From positions 146,119 to 210,118 of the forward strand of contig NZ_FUHU01000044.1 in NCBI RefSeq assembly GCF_900163565.1: a stretch of 64,000 nt of DNA, written 5' to 3'. The notes beneath the pieces were generated by a model. That model did no database searches, was not told the DNA's origin, and saw only the letters and a program-made list of their open reading frames with translations. The translations under genes were made by a program, and so were the position numbers. The stretch is from Agrococcus casei LMG 22410. GTDB taxonomy: Bacteria > Actinomycetota > Actinomycetes > Actinomycetales > Microbacteriaceae. Below, piece by piece: positions 35,062 to 43,361 of the stretch; the stretch's first letter is position 1, and every line of letters begins with the position of its first letter.

Positions 35062-36462
35062 ATGACGACGAGGGCAGCCGCATACCTACGCATCTCCCAG
35101 GACCACGATGGTGAACGCTTCGGCGTAGAGACCCAGCGGCGACGGATCGCGGCTGAGATCGAGAAGCGCGGATGGACGCTGGTGCGAGAGTTCGAGGACA
35201 ACTCGGTCTCGGCGTCGAAGGCGCGAGGCAAGGGCACCAAGTGGCACGACATGCTCGAAGCGGCGGGCACTGGTCAGTTCGACGTCATCGTTGCGGTCGA
35301 CCTCGATCGTCTACTCCGCCAGACCAAGGACCTTGTCACCCTGATCGAAGCGGGGGCCAAGGTGGTGACCCTCGATGGTGAGATCGACCTGAGCACTCCC
35401 GATGGCGAGCTGCGGGCGACGATGCTGACCGCGTTCGCGCGATTTGAAGTGCGACACAAGGCGGAGCGCCGCAGGCGGGCGAACGCCCGTCGTCGCGATG
35501 AAGGCACACCGACGATGGTCGCGCTCAAGATCCTCGGGTACACGCGCGACGGGCTGGACGTCATCGAAGAGGAGGCAGAGTCCGTCAAGAAGGTCTTCGA
35601 TGACTTTCTGGCCGGCGTCTCGCTGAACCAGCTGGCCAGGGACCTCAACGAACAGGGCTTCACGACATCGAAAGGTCGACCATTCAACGGCCACTCGGTC
35701 AGGACCATGCTGCGCAATCCGCGTTATATGGGGAAGATCCTCCACCACTCGACCGGCGAGATGTACGCGGGGCGGTTCCCTGAGATAGTCGACGAGGACC
35801 TGTGGAACACCGTCCAGACGAAGCTCGACGACCCCGCCCGCCGGAAGTCGATCGGCAACGAGCCGACACAGCTGCTCAGCAGCATCGCCTACTGCGGAGT
35901 GTGCAACAAACGATCCATCAAGGTCGGCCGAGCGGATTGGGTCTTCTATCGATGCAACGACGGACACGTGAGCCGGAGCCAGCGCCAGGTCGATGCGATG
36001 GTCAACGCGGCGGTCATCGAACGACTGTCGAGCAAGGATGCTCGGGAGCTGATCCTGCGCCCCGCCGCCGACGAGACAGATAGGGACGCGCTCCGTTCTG
36101 AGCGGATGGTGGCGCAGACCAAGATTGACGGGCTTGCGGCTCTCTACGCGGACGGCGTGCTCGACGGGCCCGCGGTGCGACGTCAGAGCGCCATGCTGCG
36201 TCAGAAGATCAACGAGATCGACGGTCGCCTCAGCACACCCGGCGCTCCGCCGATTGAGGAGCTGATCGAGTCCGCCGATGTCGAGGCGACGTGGCGCGAA
36301 ATGGACCTCACGCGACGTCGGCTCGTCGTCGACTCACTCATGAAAGTGACCATCCTTCCGAAGGAGTCCCGGGGCCGGAAGTTCGATCCCGAGTCCGTTC
36401 GGATCGAACGGTTGAGCCCGAGCGACGCTCGTGAACTCAGGGGCGACTCGGAGGACGAATGA
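35062..36462 (+). CDS. int: Large serine integrase
   Basis: 466 residues. The N-terminal resolvase domain has the nucleophile Ser12 in YLRISQD and later DRLLRQTKDL and FARFEVRHKAERRR. A recombinase domain (about 165-270) contains GRPFNGHSVRTMLRNPRYMG. A zinc ribbon has C-x2-C (AYCGVCNK, about 277-280) and a Cys in FYRCNDGH, and a coiled coil follows (about 340-390). Complete by all motifs. It would catalyse attP x attB integration of the island. It starts right at the junction with the broken dehydrogenase gene and is transcribed into the island. Confidence 0.95.
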   Translation: MTTRAAAYLRISQDHDGERFGVETQRRRIAAEIEKRGWTLVREFEDNSVSASKARGKGTKWHDMLEAAGTGQFDVIVAVDLDRLLRQTKDLVTLIEAGAKVVTLDGEIDLSTPDGELRATMLTAFARFEVRHKAERRRRANARRRDEGTPTMVALKILGYTRDGLDVIEEEAESVKKVFDDFLAGVSLNQLARDLNEQGFTTSKGRPFNGHSVRTMLRNPRYMGKILHHSTGEMYAGRFPEIVDEDLWNTVQTKLDDPARRKSIGNEPTQLLSSIAYCGVCNKRSIKVGRADWVFYRCNDGHVSRSQRQVDAMVNAAVIERLSSKDARELILRPAADETDRDALRSERMVAQTKIDGLAALYADGVLDGPAVRRQSAMLRQKINEIDGRLSTPGAPPIEELIESADVEATWREMDLTRRRLVVDSLMKVTILPKESRGRKFDPESVRIERLSPSDARELRGDSEDE

Positions 36463-36781
36463 GTCGACTGCGAGTTGACCGCGAGTTGACAGCCCGGTAG
36501 GATCGAAGCCACGAAGTCGATCCGGAAAGATGGTTCGACGGGCAGATGGCACGTCGTCGTCACCGTGGGGGTAGCGACGGCAGGGGCCATGAGGCAGGCA
36601 ACGGAGTGAACCTCGCGCCGCGGGGGTGAGACACCTGCCGGACGACTCCCGAAAGTGATGGCCGAGAGGCCGGGCCAGAGCGATAGGCCCGTAGCGTTCG
36701 CAAGGATCGCAAGTCGCAGGGCCCGATGGCCGCCGGATGACGGGACGCCGGAACTCCCAACGAAGTGTTGGGAGTCTCAAC
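36463..36781 (+). promoter_or_regulatory. Structured non-coding leader before the excisionase-like gene
   Basis: 319 bases without a supported gene, rich in complementary segments. GGATCGA/TCGATCC (36500-36506/36517-36523), GGGCC/GGCCC (about 36673-36690) and, last, ACTCCCAAC/GTTGGGAGT (36753-36761/36767-36775, loop GAAGT) are clear. The 3' arm of the last hairpin contains GGGAG, the only good ribosome site for the ATG at 36782, so translation should depend on opening it. Whether the whole stretch is one RNA is inferred. It matches no riboswitch class I can name. Confidence 0.55.
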
Positions 36782-37150
36782 ATGCCCGTTTCATCCAATC
36801 TCAGTCCTGTCGCAGCGACTTCGCCGCTGTCCACGAAGGAAGCCGCCGCGTACATCGGATGCTCGCCGAGGACGCTTTCCAACTGGCGCAATCGCGGCAC
36901 CGGGCCGACGTTCGTGTGGTTCGGCGCAAAGCACTCGCGCGTCGCATATCTGAAGGCGGACCTCGACGCGTTCTTGGCCGAGCATCGCTCCACTGGCGCG
37001 TCGGATGACATCGCGGCCGCGATCGCCGCGGGCAAGGCAGCCGGCAAGAAGCTCGCGGAGACCCCGCTGACGGAGGAGCAGAAGGCTCTGCTCGGAACGC
37101 TGATCAGTCCCCTGAAGAGCCTGGCTGTCTCGGGAGGTGCGTCGGCATGA
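36782..37150 (+). CDS. Excisionase/MerR-like helix-turn-helix DNA-binding protein
   Basis: 122 residues from ATG 36782. A helix-turn-helix typical of excisionases and phage AlpA/MerR-like proteins spans about residues 17-62: STKEAAAYIGCSPRTLSNWRNRGTGP, FVWFGAKHSRVAYLKADLDAFL. The C-terminal part is Ala/Lys-rich and probably flexible. Position directly after the integrase suggests a recombination directionality factor or a regulator of the replication gene it overlaps by four bases. The ribosome site is sequestered in the hairpin upstream. Confidence 0.75.
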   Translation: MPVSSNLSPVAATSPLSTKEAAAYIGCSPRTLSNWRNRGTGPTFVWFGAKHSRVAYLKADLDAFLAEHRSTGASDDIAAAIAAGKAAGKKLAETPLTEEQKALLGTLISPLKSLAVSGGASA

Positions 37151-38958
37151 ACGCAGAAGAAAGCCGCCCCGGCGGCAACACCGAGACGGCCATCCAGAAT
37201 CGGGCGGATTCTTCCCACCATTCTACCGATAGCGAGGCCCCTGTGCCTCCTTCGGCGGAAGACGAGATCGCCCGTCTGGAGCGCGAGCTGGCCGAGGCGC
37301 AGCGGGGAGGTCCGGTGCCGACCCCGCAGGTCGAGGTGGGCACTCAGAGCGTAGACACGACGGTGCGGCCCTCGCCCGAAAGCCTGATCGAGATGGCCTA
37401 CGAAGAACACCGTGCAGCCCTGTCCGGTCGGCAGATCGAGTTGGGCAAGTATCGGGACGGCCTCCTGGCTCGGATCGAGGAGCGGTTCGCGGAGGAGAAC
37501 ACGTGGCGTAAGGCTCAGAAGCTGCGCGTCCACCCGACGCCTAGCCATCTCGATGAACTGACGATCGTGAAGATCCTGTTGGATCTCCACGACATCGCAG
37601 CGGTCAACCTGACGAACAGCAGGGACGGCGACGACCTGTCGCTGCTCGCGATGTACCAGTCGTCGGGCGACGCCGAGGGCACGTACGCGACTAGCGAGAG
37701 CGTGTTCGTCCGGCTCGTCAGCGAGCTGGCACCGAGCATGCGTCAGCGCGATGTCGAGTCGGTCATCAAGCGCTTGAATGCTCATGCGAAGGTGGTGCGG
37801 CGGTGCGACGACCCGGCGCTGTCGCCGGTGAACAACGGCATCTTCAACCACACCACGCAGGAGCTGGAGCCGTTCACTCCGGAGCGCGTCTTCCTGGCGA
37901 AGTCACCGGTCGACTACATCGCCGACGCGCCGAACCCCGTCATCACGATGCCCGACGGCCAGACCTGGGATGTCGAGTCGTGGATCGCCGATCTCTCCGA
38001 CGACGAGGGCGTTCCCGAGCTGCTGTGGGAGATCATCTCGGCGGTACTGCGTCCCAATGAGCGGTGGAACCGCTCACCGTGGCTGTATGGCACGAGCGGT
38101 CGCAACGGCAAGGGAACGCTGATGCAGCTGCTGAGGAACGTCGTCGGTGACGATGGTGCTGCGACCCTGTCGATCAAGGCGTTCGGTGACCGGTTCTCGA
38201 AGGAGTCCCTCCTGACCTCGACGGCGGTGCTCTCCGATGAGAACGACGTCGGCGACTTCGTGAAGTCCGCTGCGGATTTCAAGTCGGTCGTCACGGGGGA
38301 TCCGATCCAGATCGACCGAAAGAACCGCCGGCCGGTCAGCGTCCGTGTGCAGGGCATCGTCGTGGCCTGTTTCAACGGCTTCCCTCGTGTGAAGGACAAG
38401 TCCCAGTCGTTCAACCGCAGGCCGCTGATGGTGCCGTTCCCCAAGAACTTCACGGGCGGCGAGCGGCGGTACATCAAGAGCGACTACCTCGCTCGTAGGG
38501 ACGTCCTCCGTTATGTGCTGCGGCGGGCGCTTCAGATGCAGCACACCACTCTCAGCGAGCCCGAGGCATGCACGGCGGTGATGGACGAGTTCCGGATCAT
38601 GAACGACCCGGTTGCCGACTTCTGGACCGAGTTCGAGGACCAGTTCGTCTGGGATCTGCTTCCCACCGTGTTCCTGTACGACTTGTTCATGACGTGGTTC
38701 GCGAAGACCCGTCCCTCCGGTATTCCGTTGAGTCGCAACGAGTTCACGCATCAGTCGAAGATCCTCCTGGCAGATTCGTCGACCTGGAAGTACACCGACT
38801 GCAAGCGCCCCGGGACGTCGATGATCAACCCCGAACCGCTGATCGCCGAGTACGACCTCACGAACTGGATGAACCCTACTTATCGGGGTCCGAACATCCA
38901 CGGCAAGTGCGTTCCCTCACCGCTGAAGCCCAATTACAGGGGGTTTGAGCGCCAGTAA
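37147..38958 (+). CDS. Phage/plasmid primase-helicase, P4 family (SF3)
   Basis: 603 residues. A Pro/Ser/Glu-rich N-terminus precedes a D5/P4-like helicase. Walker A GTSGRNGKGT is at about residues 315-324, the Walker B-like VLSDENDV about 356-363, and the sensor region GIVVACFNGFPRV about 406-418. No Toprim or zinc primase motif was recognised in the N-terminal half, so it may be helicase only. By family it initiates replication of plasmids, satellites and some ICEs at iteron origins; a candidate origin lies at 42.7-43.0 kb. The start overlaps the previous gene. Confidence 0.88.
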   Translation: MNAEESRPGGNTETAIQNRADSSHHSTDSEAPVPPSAEDEIARLERELAEAQRGGPVPTPQVEVGTQSVDTTVRPSPESLIEMAYEEHRAALSGRQIELGKYRDGLLARIEERFAEENTWRKAQKLRVHPTPSHLDELTIVKILLDLHDIAAVNLTNSRDGDDLSLLAMYQSSGDAEGTYATSESVFVRLVSELAPSMRQRDVESVIKRLNAHAKVVRRCDDPALSPVNNGIFNHTTQELEPFTPERVFLAKSPVDYIADAPNPVITMPDGQTWDVESWIADLSDDEGVPELLWEIISAVLRPNERWNRSPWLYGTSGRNGKGTLMQLLRNVVGDDGAATLSIKAFGDRFSKESLLTSTAVLSDENDVGDFVKSAADFKSVVTGDPIQIDRKNRRPVSVRVQGIVVACFNGFPRVKDKSQSFNRRPLMVPFPKNFTGGERRYIKSDYLARRDVLRYVLRRALQMQHTTLSEPEACTAVMDEFRIMNDPVADFWTEFEDQFVWDLLPTVFLYDLFMTWFAKTRPSGIPLSRNEFTHQSKILLADSSTWKYTDCKRPGTSMINPEPLIAEYDLTNWMNPTYRGPNIHGKCVPSPLKPNYRGFERQ

Positions 38959-39011
38959 CCGATACACACCGACACCCACACGCCGGGTGACAACTAGAGA
39001 GGAAAGAAGAG

Positions 39012-39323
39012 ATGAACTACCAGACCGAAGAGATGAGCGGGCAGCAGGATGAGACCGCCGAAGTGACGGCGGAGGCGTCGTCGAAGCCGAAGAAGACCCC
39101 GAGTCGCCGGAAGCCGAAGACTCCCCGGGAGCGTCTCGCAGACGTCATGCGCCAGCAGGAGACGTTGAAGCAGCAGGTCGCTGCTCAGCGCTCACGTGAG
39201 TGCGTCGAGATCGTCGAGGCACTGTACGAGCTGCACGGCATCGAGGCGATCACCGGCGACCTGGGCGAAGGCCAGCGGCTGTCGAGTCTGCGTGACGCAC
39301 TGGGTCTCCCCGCTACGGAGTAG
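39012..39323 (+). CDS. Small charged hypothetical protein of the island
   Basis: 103 residues with ribosome site GAGAGGAAAGAAGAG just upstream. The N-terminal half is disordered and very basic (KPKKTPSRRKPKTPRERL); the rest is a helix RLADVMRQQETLKQQVAAQRSRECVEIVEALYELHG that could form a coiled coil. It lies between the primase and the oriT-like region in the same direction. Probably a DNA-associated accessory protein; function unknown. Confidence 0.65.
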   Translation: MNYQTEEMSGQQDETAEVTAEASSKPKKTPSRRKPKTPRERLADVMRQQETLKQQVAAQRSRECVEIVEALYELHGIEAITGDLGEGQRLSSLRDALGLPATE

Positions 39324-39346
39324 TGCAGGGCGGAGACCCTCTGGCC

Positions 39347-39382
39347 GAAGCCCCGAGCACCGATTCTGGTGCCCGGGGCTTC
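39347..39382 (+). terminator. Terminator-like hairpin after the primase transcription unit
   Basis: GAAGCCCCGAGCACC (39347-39361) pairs with GGTGCCCGGGGCTTC (39368-39382) around a GATTCT loop, with one bulged mismatch. No long T-tract follows. It begins 24 bases after the small hypothetical gene. Confidence 0.65.
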
Positions 39383-39636
39383 GTCATGCCCGCGGGGTTC
39401 GAAGGGGCAGAGGGGACGCGCGGAGCGCGGACACGGAGCCCCTCGCAAGCAAAGGTAGTCGTCGCGCCAGCGACGGCTGCCGTGCCGACTGTAAACGTTC
39501 GAGCGAAGCGAGAGCGTTTACAGTCGGATTGCTTGCCAGTAGCCAGGGCCCTGGGGCAAAATGGAAGTACGAGTCGTTCGCCAGAATGCGTCGTTGACGA
39601 ATGGAGCCCCAGGGCCCTGGCCAGTGGGAGGGTGCA
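39383..39636. other. Candidate oriT region with two strong inverted repeats
   Basis: Non-coding stretch directly upstream of mobC. The first inverted repeat has 13-base arms at 39485-39497 and 39515-39527 (CCGACTGTAAACG and its complement). The second has perfect 15-base arms at 39543-39557 and 39606-39620 (CCAGGGCCCTGGGGC and its complement) 48 bases apart. Position next to mobC and relaxase genes and the hairpin pattern fit an origin of transfer. The nic site is not identified. Confidence 0.6.
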
Positions 39637-40251
39637 GTGAACGAGGAACGAGTGAACATAGAGCACCCGACTGCCGGCGAGGAGGACGTGTCCGACGAGC
39701 ACCGTCCTCGCGGTCGAGACGCCTCCGGCGTTGAGACTCGCGATGGTGGCGACGGACCCGCCGCCACGACGGGGAGTGTCCAGCCTCGGTCGGCACGACC
39801 GGTCAAGAACACCGTTGTTTCCGCTCGACTCGACGAATCTGGGTCCGAGGATTTCGCATTCGTGAAGTCGGCTCTGGTCGGCAGGAAGTCGTCATCATCC
39901 GATGCAGTTCGCAAGATGGTGGAGATCATGGCTGCGACACTGCGCGACGAGAAGTACACCGATGCCTCACGAGCACAGGAGTCGCGCACTGTCGACCTCG
40001 ACGAGAGTCAGATCGCCTCGTTGAAGGAGTCGCTGGACCGGAACGCAACCGGTTACTCGGACGCGACCTTCCAGTTCCAGAAGATCGGCAACAACGTGAA
40101 CCAGCTCGCGCGCTCAGCGAACTCAGGCGACCGCGTTCCTGCTGCGGCGCTGAAGCAGGTCTCGCGTCGTCTGGCGCGTATCGAGGAGTTGCTGGAGTTC
40201 CTGGCCGACCGTGATGGCGCTCGGTCCCGGATGCTCCGAAGGTGGTTGTGA
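39637..40251 (+). CDS. mobC: MobC-family relaxosome accessory protein
   Basis: 204 residues from GTG 39637 preceded by GGGAGG; the open frame upstream lies inside the inverted repeat. A long disordered acidic N-terminus precedes a ribbon-helix-helix-like segment (KNTVVSARLDESGSEDFAFVKSAL) and the MobC core FQFQKIGNNVNQLARSANSG (about 147-166). MobC proteins bind oriT and help the relaxase open the DNA. Its stop overlaps the relaxase start as TGATG. Confidence 0.85.
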   Translation: MNEERVNIEHPTAGEEDVSDEHRPRGRDASGVETRDGGDGPAATTGSVQPRSARPVKNTVVSARLDESGSEDFAFVKSALVGRKSSSSDAVRKMVEIMAATLRDEKYTDASRAQESRTVDLDESQIASLKESLDRNATGYSDATFQFQKIGNNVNQLARSANSGDRVPAAALKQVSRRLARIEELLEFLADRDGARSRMLRRWL

Positions 40252-42527
40252 TGCCCTCGATCACGATCGGCAAAACACCCATCGCGTGGCGGCTGCTGCG
40301 GTACACGGTGAAGCCGAAGCCTGGCTCGACGAAGACGGAGCGCGTGCTGCATGCAGCGGGCCTGCACTGCCGTCCTGAGTCCTCGGCGAAAGAGTTCGCG
40401 GCAGTGCGGCGTCGTCATGGGAAGCAGGGTGCGATGCGCAAGTCGCCGGCCCGTTTCGAGCTTCCCGAACACGACGAGGAGGCCACGCACGTGCGCGACA
40501 CTCGCCCCGGTGGCCGCAGGTACTGGCGTGAGGCTCGGGGCGATGAGACTGCGACCCACGTCAAGCACGAGGGCGGCTACGTGCGCCAGAACGAGGCGGT
40601 GCACTTCATCATCGGCTTCGGCCCCGATGAGGTGAACCCGCAGGATCCCGAACAGGTCGCTCACGCATTCGAGTACACGGTGGCGCTCTTCCGGGAGACC
40701 ATGCCCGGGCTCCAGGTCCACCTGGTTGGGCAGGCCGATGGCAAGGGCATGACTCCCGATCCCACGACCGGTGAGGTCAGCGGGAAGTTCCACGTGCACG
40801 CGGTAGCGAACGCCGTTGTCTATGAGGACATGGATGTCGAAGGCCGCGTCTGGCAGGCGGGGTCGAAGATGTCCGGTGCACTCACGGACATCGACAGCGT
40901 CCGCGAACGGCATGACGTCTTCATGCGTGAGAACCCGGAATGGGGCTTCACGCAGAAGGCGAAGTCTGTCGCCGAGCAGAAGAAGGAGCGCCGCTCGGTG
41001 ATGGACCGTCGCATGCGTTCGCGCGGTGAACGGTCGAACCACGACATCATCCGCGACGCAATGTGGTCCGCGCTGCACGACCCTCGATCTGTCGATGACG
41101 CCTTCCGGGGCACGATGAGCGACCCCCGCACGGTCGACCGCAGCGCGTTCGAGGCCGTCATGGCCGAGTACGGGGCCGATCATGGTCTGTCGGTCGAGGA
41201 CCCGGGCTGGCGCCGGGGTAAGCCGCCGAAGCGGCGCAAGATCAGTTACCGGCTCGACGGCATGGCGACGAACGTCCGTGGCGAGACGCTTGGCGAACAG
41301 TACGAAGCCGACTTCATCTACCGGCAGCTGTGCGCGGTCGCCGCTGGCCGGGAGATCGAGCCACGTGTCGAGAGCGCCGTCGTGGGGCCAGCACGCCAGG
41401 TCACGAAGCCGACCGACGACGAGCTGACCGAGGCCAGGGCCACGATCGAAGAACTCGTCCGCGAGGAAGAGCTCGACGCCTGGGTCGAGGACTGGGCTCG
41501 TGCAGAGAATACTTCCGTCGAAGAGCTTCTGGACGAGCGGGGGATGTCGATCGACGACGAAGGCGACCGTGAGAAGCTCCGACGTTCCATGCACACATGG
41601 AGGGCAGCCCGGCAGAAGGATCACACCGCGTCGATGCCCCAGACCACGGCGACCAGCAAGCCCGAGGGCAAGAGTCCCAGCGCAGCGGGCTCGCGGCAGC
41701 CTGCCCGGCGGGCCGCAGTGGTTCTGGACATCAGCGCCGACGTCGACCGCCAGATGCAGGAGTCGGGAACAGCAGCCGAGGCTCTCCTTCAGCGGTGGGG
41801 GGTCGAGGAAGCGCCCCATCGCTCCGAGACGGCTCCTGCTGCCCGGGACGAGCACCAGGACGATGAGACCGAGGAGACGGTGCCCGTCGCTCCTGCTCGG
41901 GCCCGAGAAGACGACGAGGAAGTCGCCGAGGACACGTCGTCCGCTCCGGCTCCGGTCGTCACGACTACCTCGGTCGCTCCCATTCCGTCGACTTCTGGTG
42001 AGGACGAGGAGTACCGGTCGCCGATGCGCGAGATGCCCTCGAAGAGCGATAAGAGTCGGGCGCTGTACGCCCGCGTGGCTGCGTTCGACGAGGAAGCCCG
42101 CAAGGTGCTGGCCCGTGGTGAGCGGATCGACGAAAAGACCGTGCCCAAGGGCATCGGCGCAAAGTTCCTCGATGCGTTCGGACAGCAGCTCGATCCGACC
42201 GTCGCCGTGCAGCTCCGGTTGCGCCAGGCGAAGAAGGAGAAGGTCAACGCTGCATTCGAGCAGGCCAAGAAGGCCCAGGCTGCGATCGACGGGGTCAAGA
42301 CCAATGCCGAGCACGGTGGTGACCTCACGGGGATGTGGCAGCACTCCGAGACGACGCAGGAGCTGATCCGGGAGAGGAACGTCGCGAATCGGCGGCGGGA
42401 CAAGCTTCGGGAGGAGATCGCGCAGGGCGTGTACGAGGACGTCCGTAGCAAGGCTCCCGGCGTTGCTCCCGGGCATGATGAGCAGGTTGATCAGCAGCGC
42501 CAGCCGGACGGGCCGAGCCTCGGGTGA
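40251..42527 (+). CDS. Relaxase, MobP/MobA-VirD2-like
   Basis: 758 residues from ATG 40251. The N-terminal relaxase domain has RYTVKPKPGSTKTERVLHAAG with candidate nucleophile Tyr19, NEAVHFIIGFGP (about 114-125), and the metal-binding histidines in GKFHVHAVANAVV (His181, His183). The rest is long, acidic and rich in Arg/Glu/Ala, probably an extended coiled and linker region with a C-terminal translocation signal. By family it nicks oriT and pilots the strand. It is coupled to mobC. The strong antisense ORF over its whole length is an artefact of GC bias. Confidence 0.85.
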   Translation: MPSITIGKTPIAWRLLRYTVKPKPGSTKTERVLHAAGLHCRPESSAKEFAAVRRRHGKQGAMRKSPARFELPEHDEEATHVRDTRPGGRRYWREARGDETATHVKHEGGYVRQNEAVHFIIGFGPDEVNPQDPEQVAHAFEYTVALFRETMPGLQVHLVGQADGKGMTPDPTTGEVSGKFHVHAVANAVVYEDMDVEGRVWQAGSKMSGALTDIDSVRERHDVFMRENPEWGFTQKAKSVAEQKKERRSVMDRRMRSRGERSNHDIIRDAMWSALHDPRSVDDAFRGTMSDPRTVDRSAFEAVMAEYGADHGLSVEDPGWRRGKPPKRRKISYRLDGMATNVRGETLGEQYEADFIYRQLCAVAAGREIEPRVESAVVGPARQVTKPTDDELTEARATIEELVREEELDAWVEDWARAENTSVEELLDERGMSIDDEGDREKLRRSMHTWRAARQKDHTASMPQTTATSKPEGKSPSAAGSRQPARRAAVVLDISADVDRQMQESGTAAEALLQRWGVEEAPHRSETAPAARDEHQDDETEETVPVAPARAREDDEEVAEDTSSAPAPVVTTTSVAPIPSTSGEDEEYRSPMREMPSKSDKSRALYARVAAFDEEARKVLARGERIDEKTVPKGIGAKFLDAFGQQLDPTVAVQLRLRQAKKEKVNAAFEQAKKAQAAIDGVKTNAEHGGDLTGMWQHSETTQELIRERNVANRRRDKLREEIAQGVYEDVRSKAPGVAPGHDEQVDQQRQPDGPSLG

Positions 42528-42531
42528 GGCC

Positions 42532-42737
42532 GGTCTTGCCCGGTGGCCGCAGCCGGCCATGGGTGCTCGGGTGGGAGCGTGCGCTCGGGTGGAGAGCCCG
42601 GCTCGTGGTGCCGGCGTCTGTAACGGTCGGTCTTACCCGGCATCCGCAGCCGGCCATGGGTGCTCGGGTGGGAACGTGCGCTCGGGGTGGAGAGCCCGGC
42701 TCGTGGTGCCGGTGCCTGTAGCGGTTGGTCTTGCCCC
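42532..42737. repeat. Tandem repeat, two units of 97-98 bases plus a partial third
   Basis: Units start at 42532, 42629 and 42727, each with GGTCTT(A/G)CCC. The first two share CGCAGCCGGCCATGGGTGCT, CGTGCGCTCGGG and GAGAGCCCGGCTCGTGGTGC almost unchanged. It begins five bases after the relaxase stop. Function unknown; it could be a terminator or partner of the adjoining origin-like region. Confidence 0.75.
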
Positions 42738-42990
42738 CGCTACAGATGCGCTACATCGGAAAAGCTCTCTGACCAGGGGAAATATTTGATTTGTAGCGAT
42801 GTAGCGCATGTAGCGCAGAAATATGGTTTACATACAGGCGACCCGTTGAACATGTGGGCGCCTAACGAGAAAATTTTCGGTGCGCTACACCGCTACATCG
42901 CTACAAACACCCCTGAAAACACTGTCTGACCTGGGCAAACATGGTGTAGCGCAGGCCCGCTACAGGGCCGCTACACACCCCGTGAGTTTG
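42717..42990. other. Candidate replication origin with TGTAGCG iterons
   Basis: Twelve perfect copies of TGTAGCG or its complement lie at 42717, 42738, 42749, 42792, 42800, 42809, 42883, 42891, 42899, 42945, 42958 and 42969. Three direct copies spaced 8-9 bases (42792-42815) face three inverted copies spaced 8 bases (42883-42905). The 67 bases between and the flank hold AT-rich tracts (AAATATTTGATTT, GAAAATTTTC). This layout fits an iteron origin recognised by the island's P4-type helicase, or a partition/operator site. Confidence 0.6.
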
Positions 42991-43288
42991 GCTACAGAAC
43001 GTGCTCCCTCACCACTCCGTGGCCGGCAGGCATCCGCGGTTGCCACATACTGCCGCAGCGCACTGCTGCCTCACCCTGAGTCAGGCGACCATCTCGGCTC
43101 TCTCGCCGATCCGTGACCGGCAGACTTCGGCGACCAGTCGTTCTCTTTCTCCAGCTCAGGAAAATGTCGACGGTCGCGATCCCGAGCCGATCGGCAATCA
43201 TCTGCCTTTGCCGGAACACCTCGAATCGATCGATACCGGATTCGGGTTCGACGAGGGCGATCTCTGGGGATCTTGAGAGAGCGAAAGA
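42991..43288. other. Non-coding stretch, no gene recognised
   Basis: About 300 bases between the iteron region and the terminator of the lipoprotein gene. Short open frames exist on both strands (for example 43071-43310 on the reverse strand, 79 codons) but none has a convincing ribosome site or recognisable similarity. Possibly decayed sequence. Confidence 0.5.
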
Positions 43289-43334
43289 AGAAGCCCCAGC
43301 AGGAGAGCAAATGCTCTCCCGCCGGGGCTTCTCG
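43289..43334 (-). terminator. Terminator of the island lipoprotein gene
   Basis: On the reverse strand a long hairpin: GAGAAGCCCCGGC-GGGAGAGC, loop ATTT, GCTCTCC-TGCTGGGGCTTCTTC, followed by a T/C-rich stretch. It lies just after the lipoprotein stop. Confidence 0.8.
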
Positions 43335-43361
43335 GTGCTGATTGCCGTGGTCTTAGCCTGC

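Noticed and set aside
40053..42560. 835-codon open frame on the reverse strand across the whole relaxase gene
   Set aside because: It is antisense to a relaxase with clear motifs; long antisense frames are common in GC-rich genes, and its translation is Leu/Arg/His-rich without any domain.
35062..43000. Whether the first part of the island is a prophage
   Set aside because: Integrase and primase would fit, but no capsid, tail, terminase or lysis genes are present, while mobC and relaxase genes are; a mobilizable element fits better.
43071..43310. 79-codon reverse ORF upstream of the iteron region
   Set aside because: No ribosome site, no similarity recognised, and its 5' end lies inside the terminator hairpin of the lipoprotein gene.
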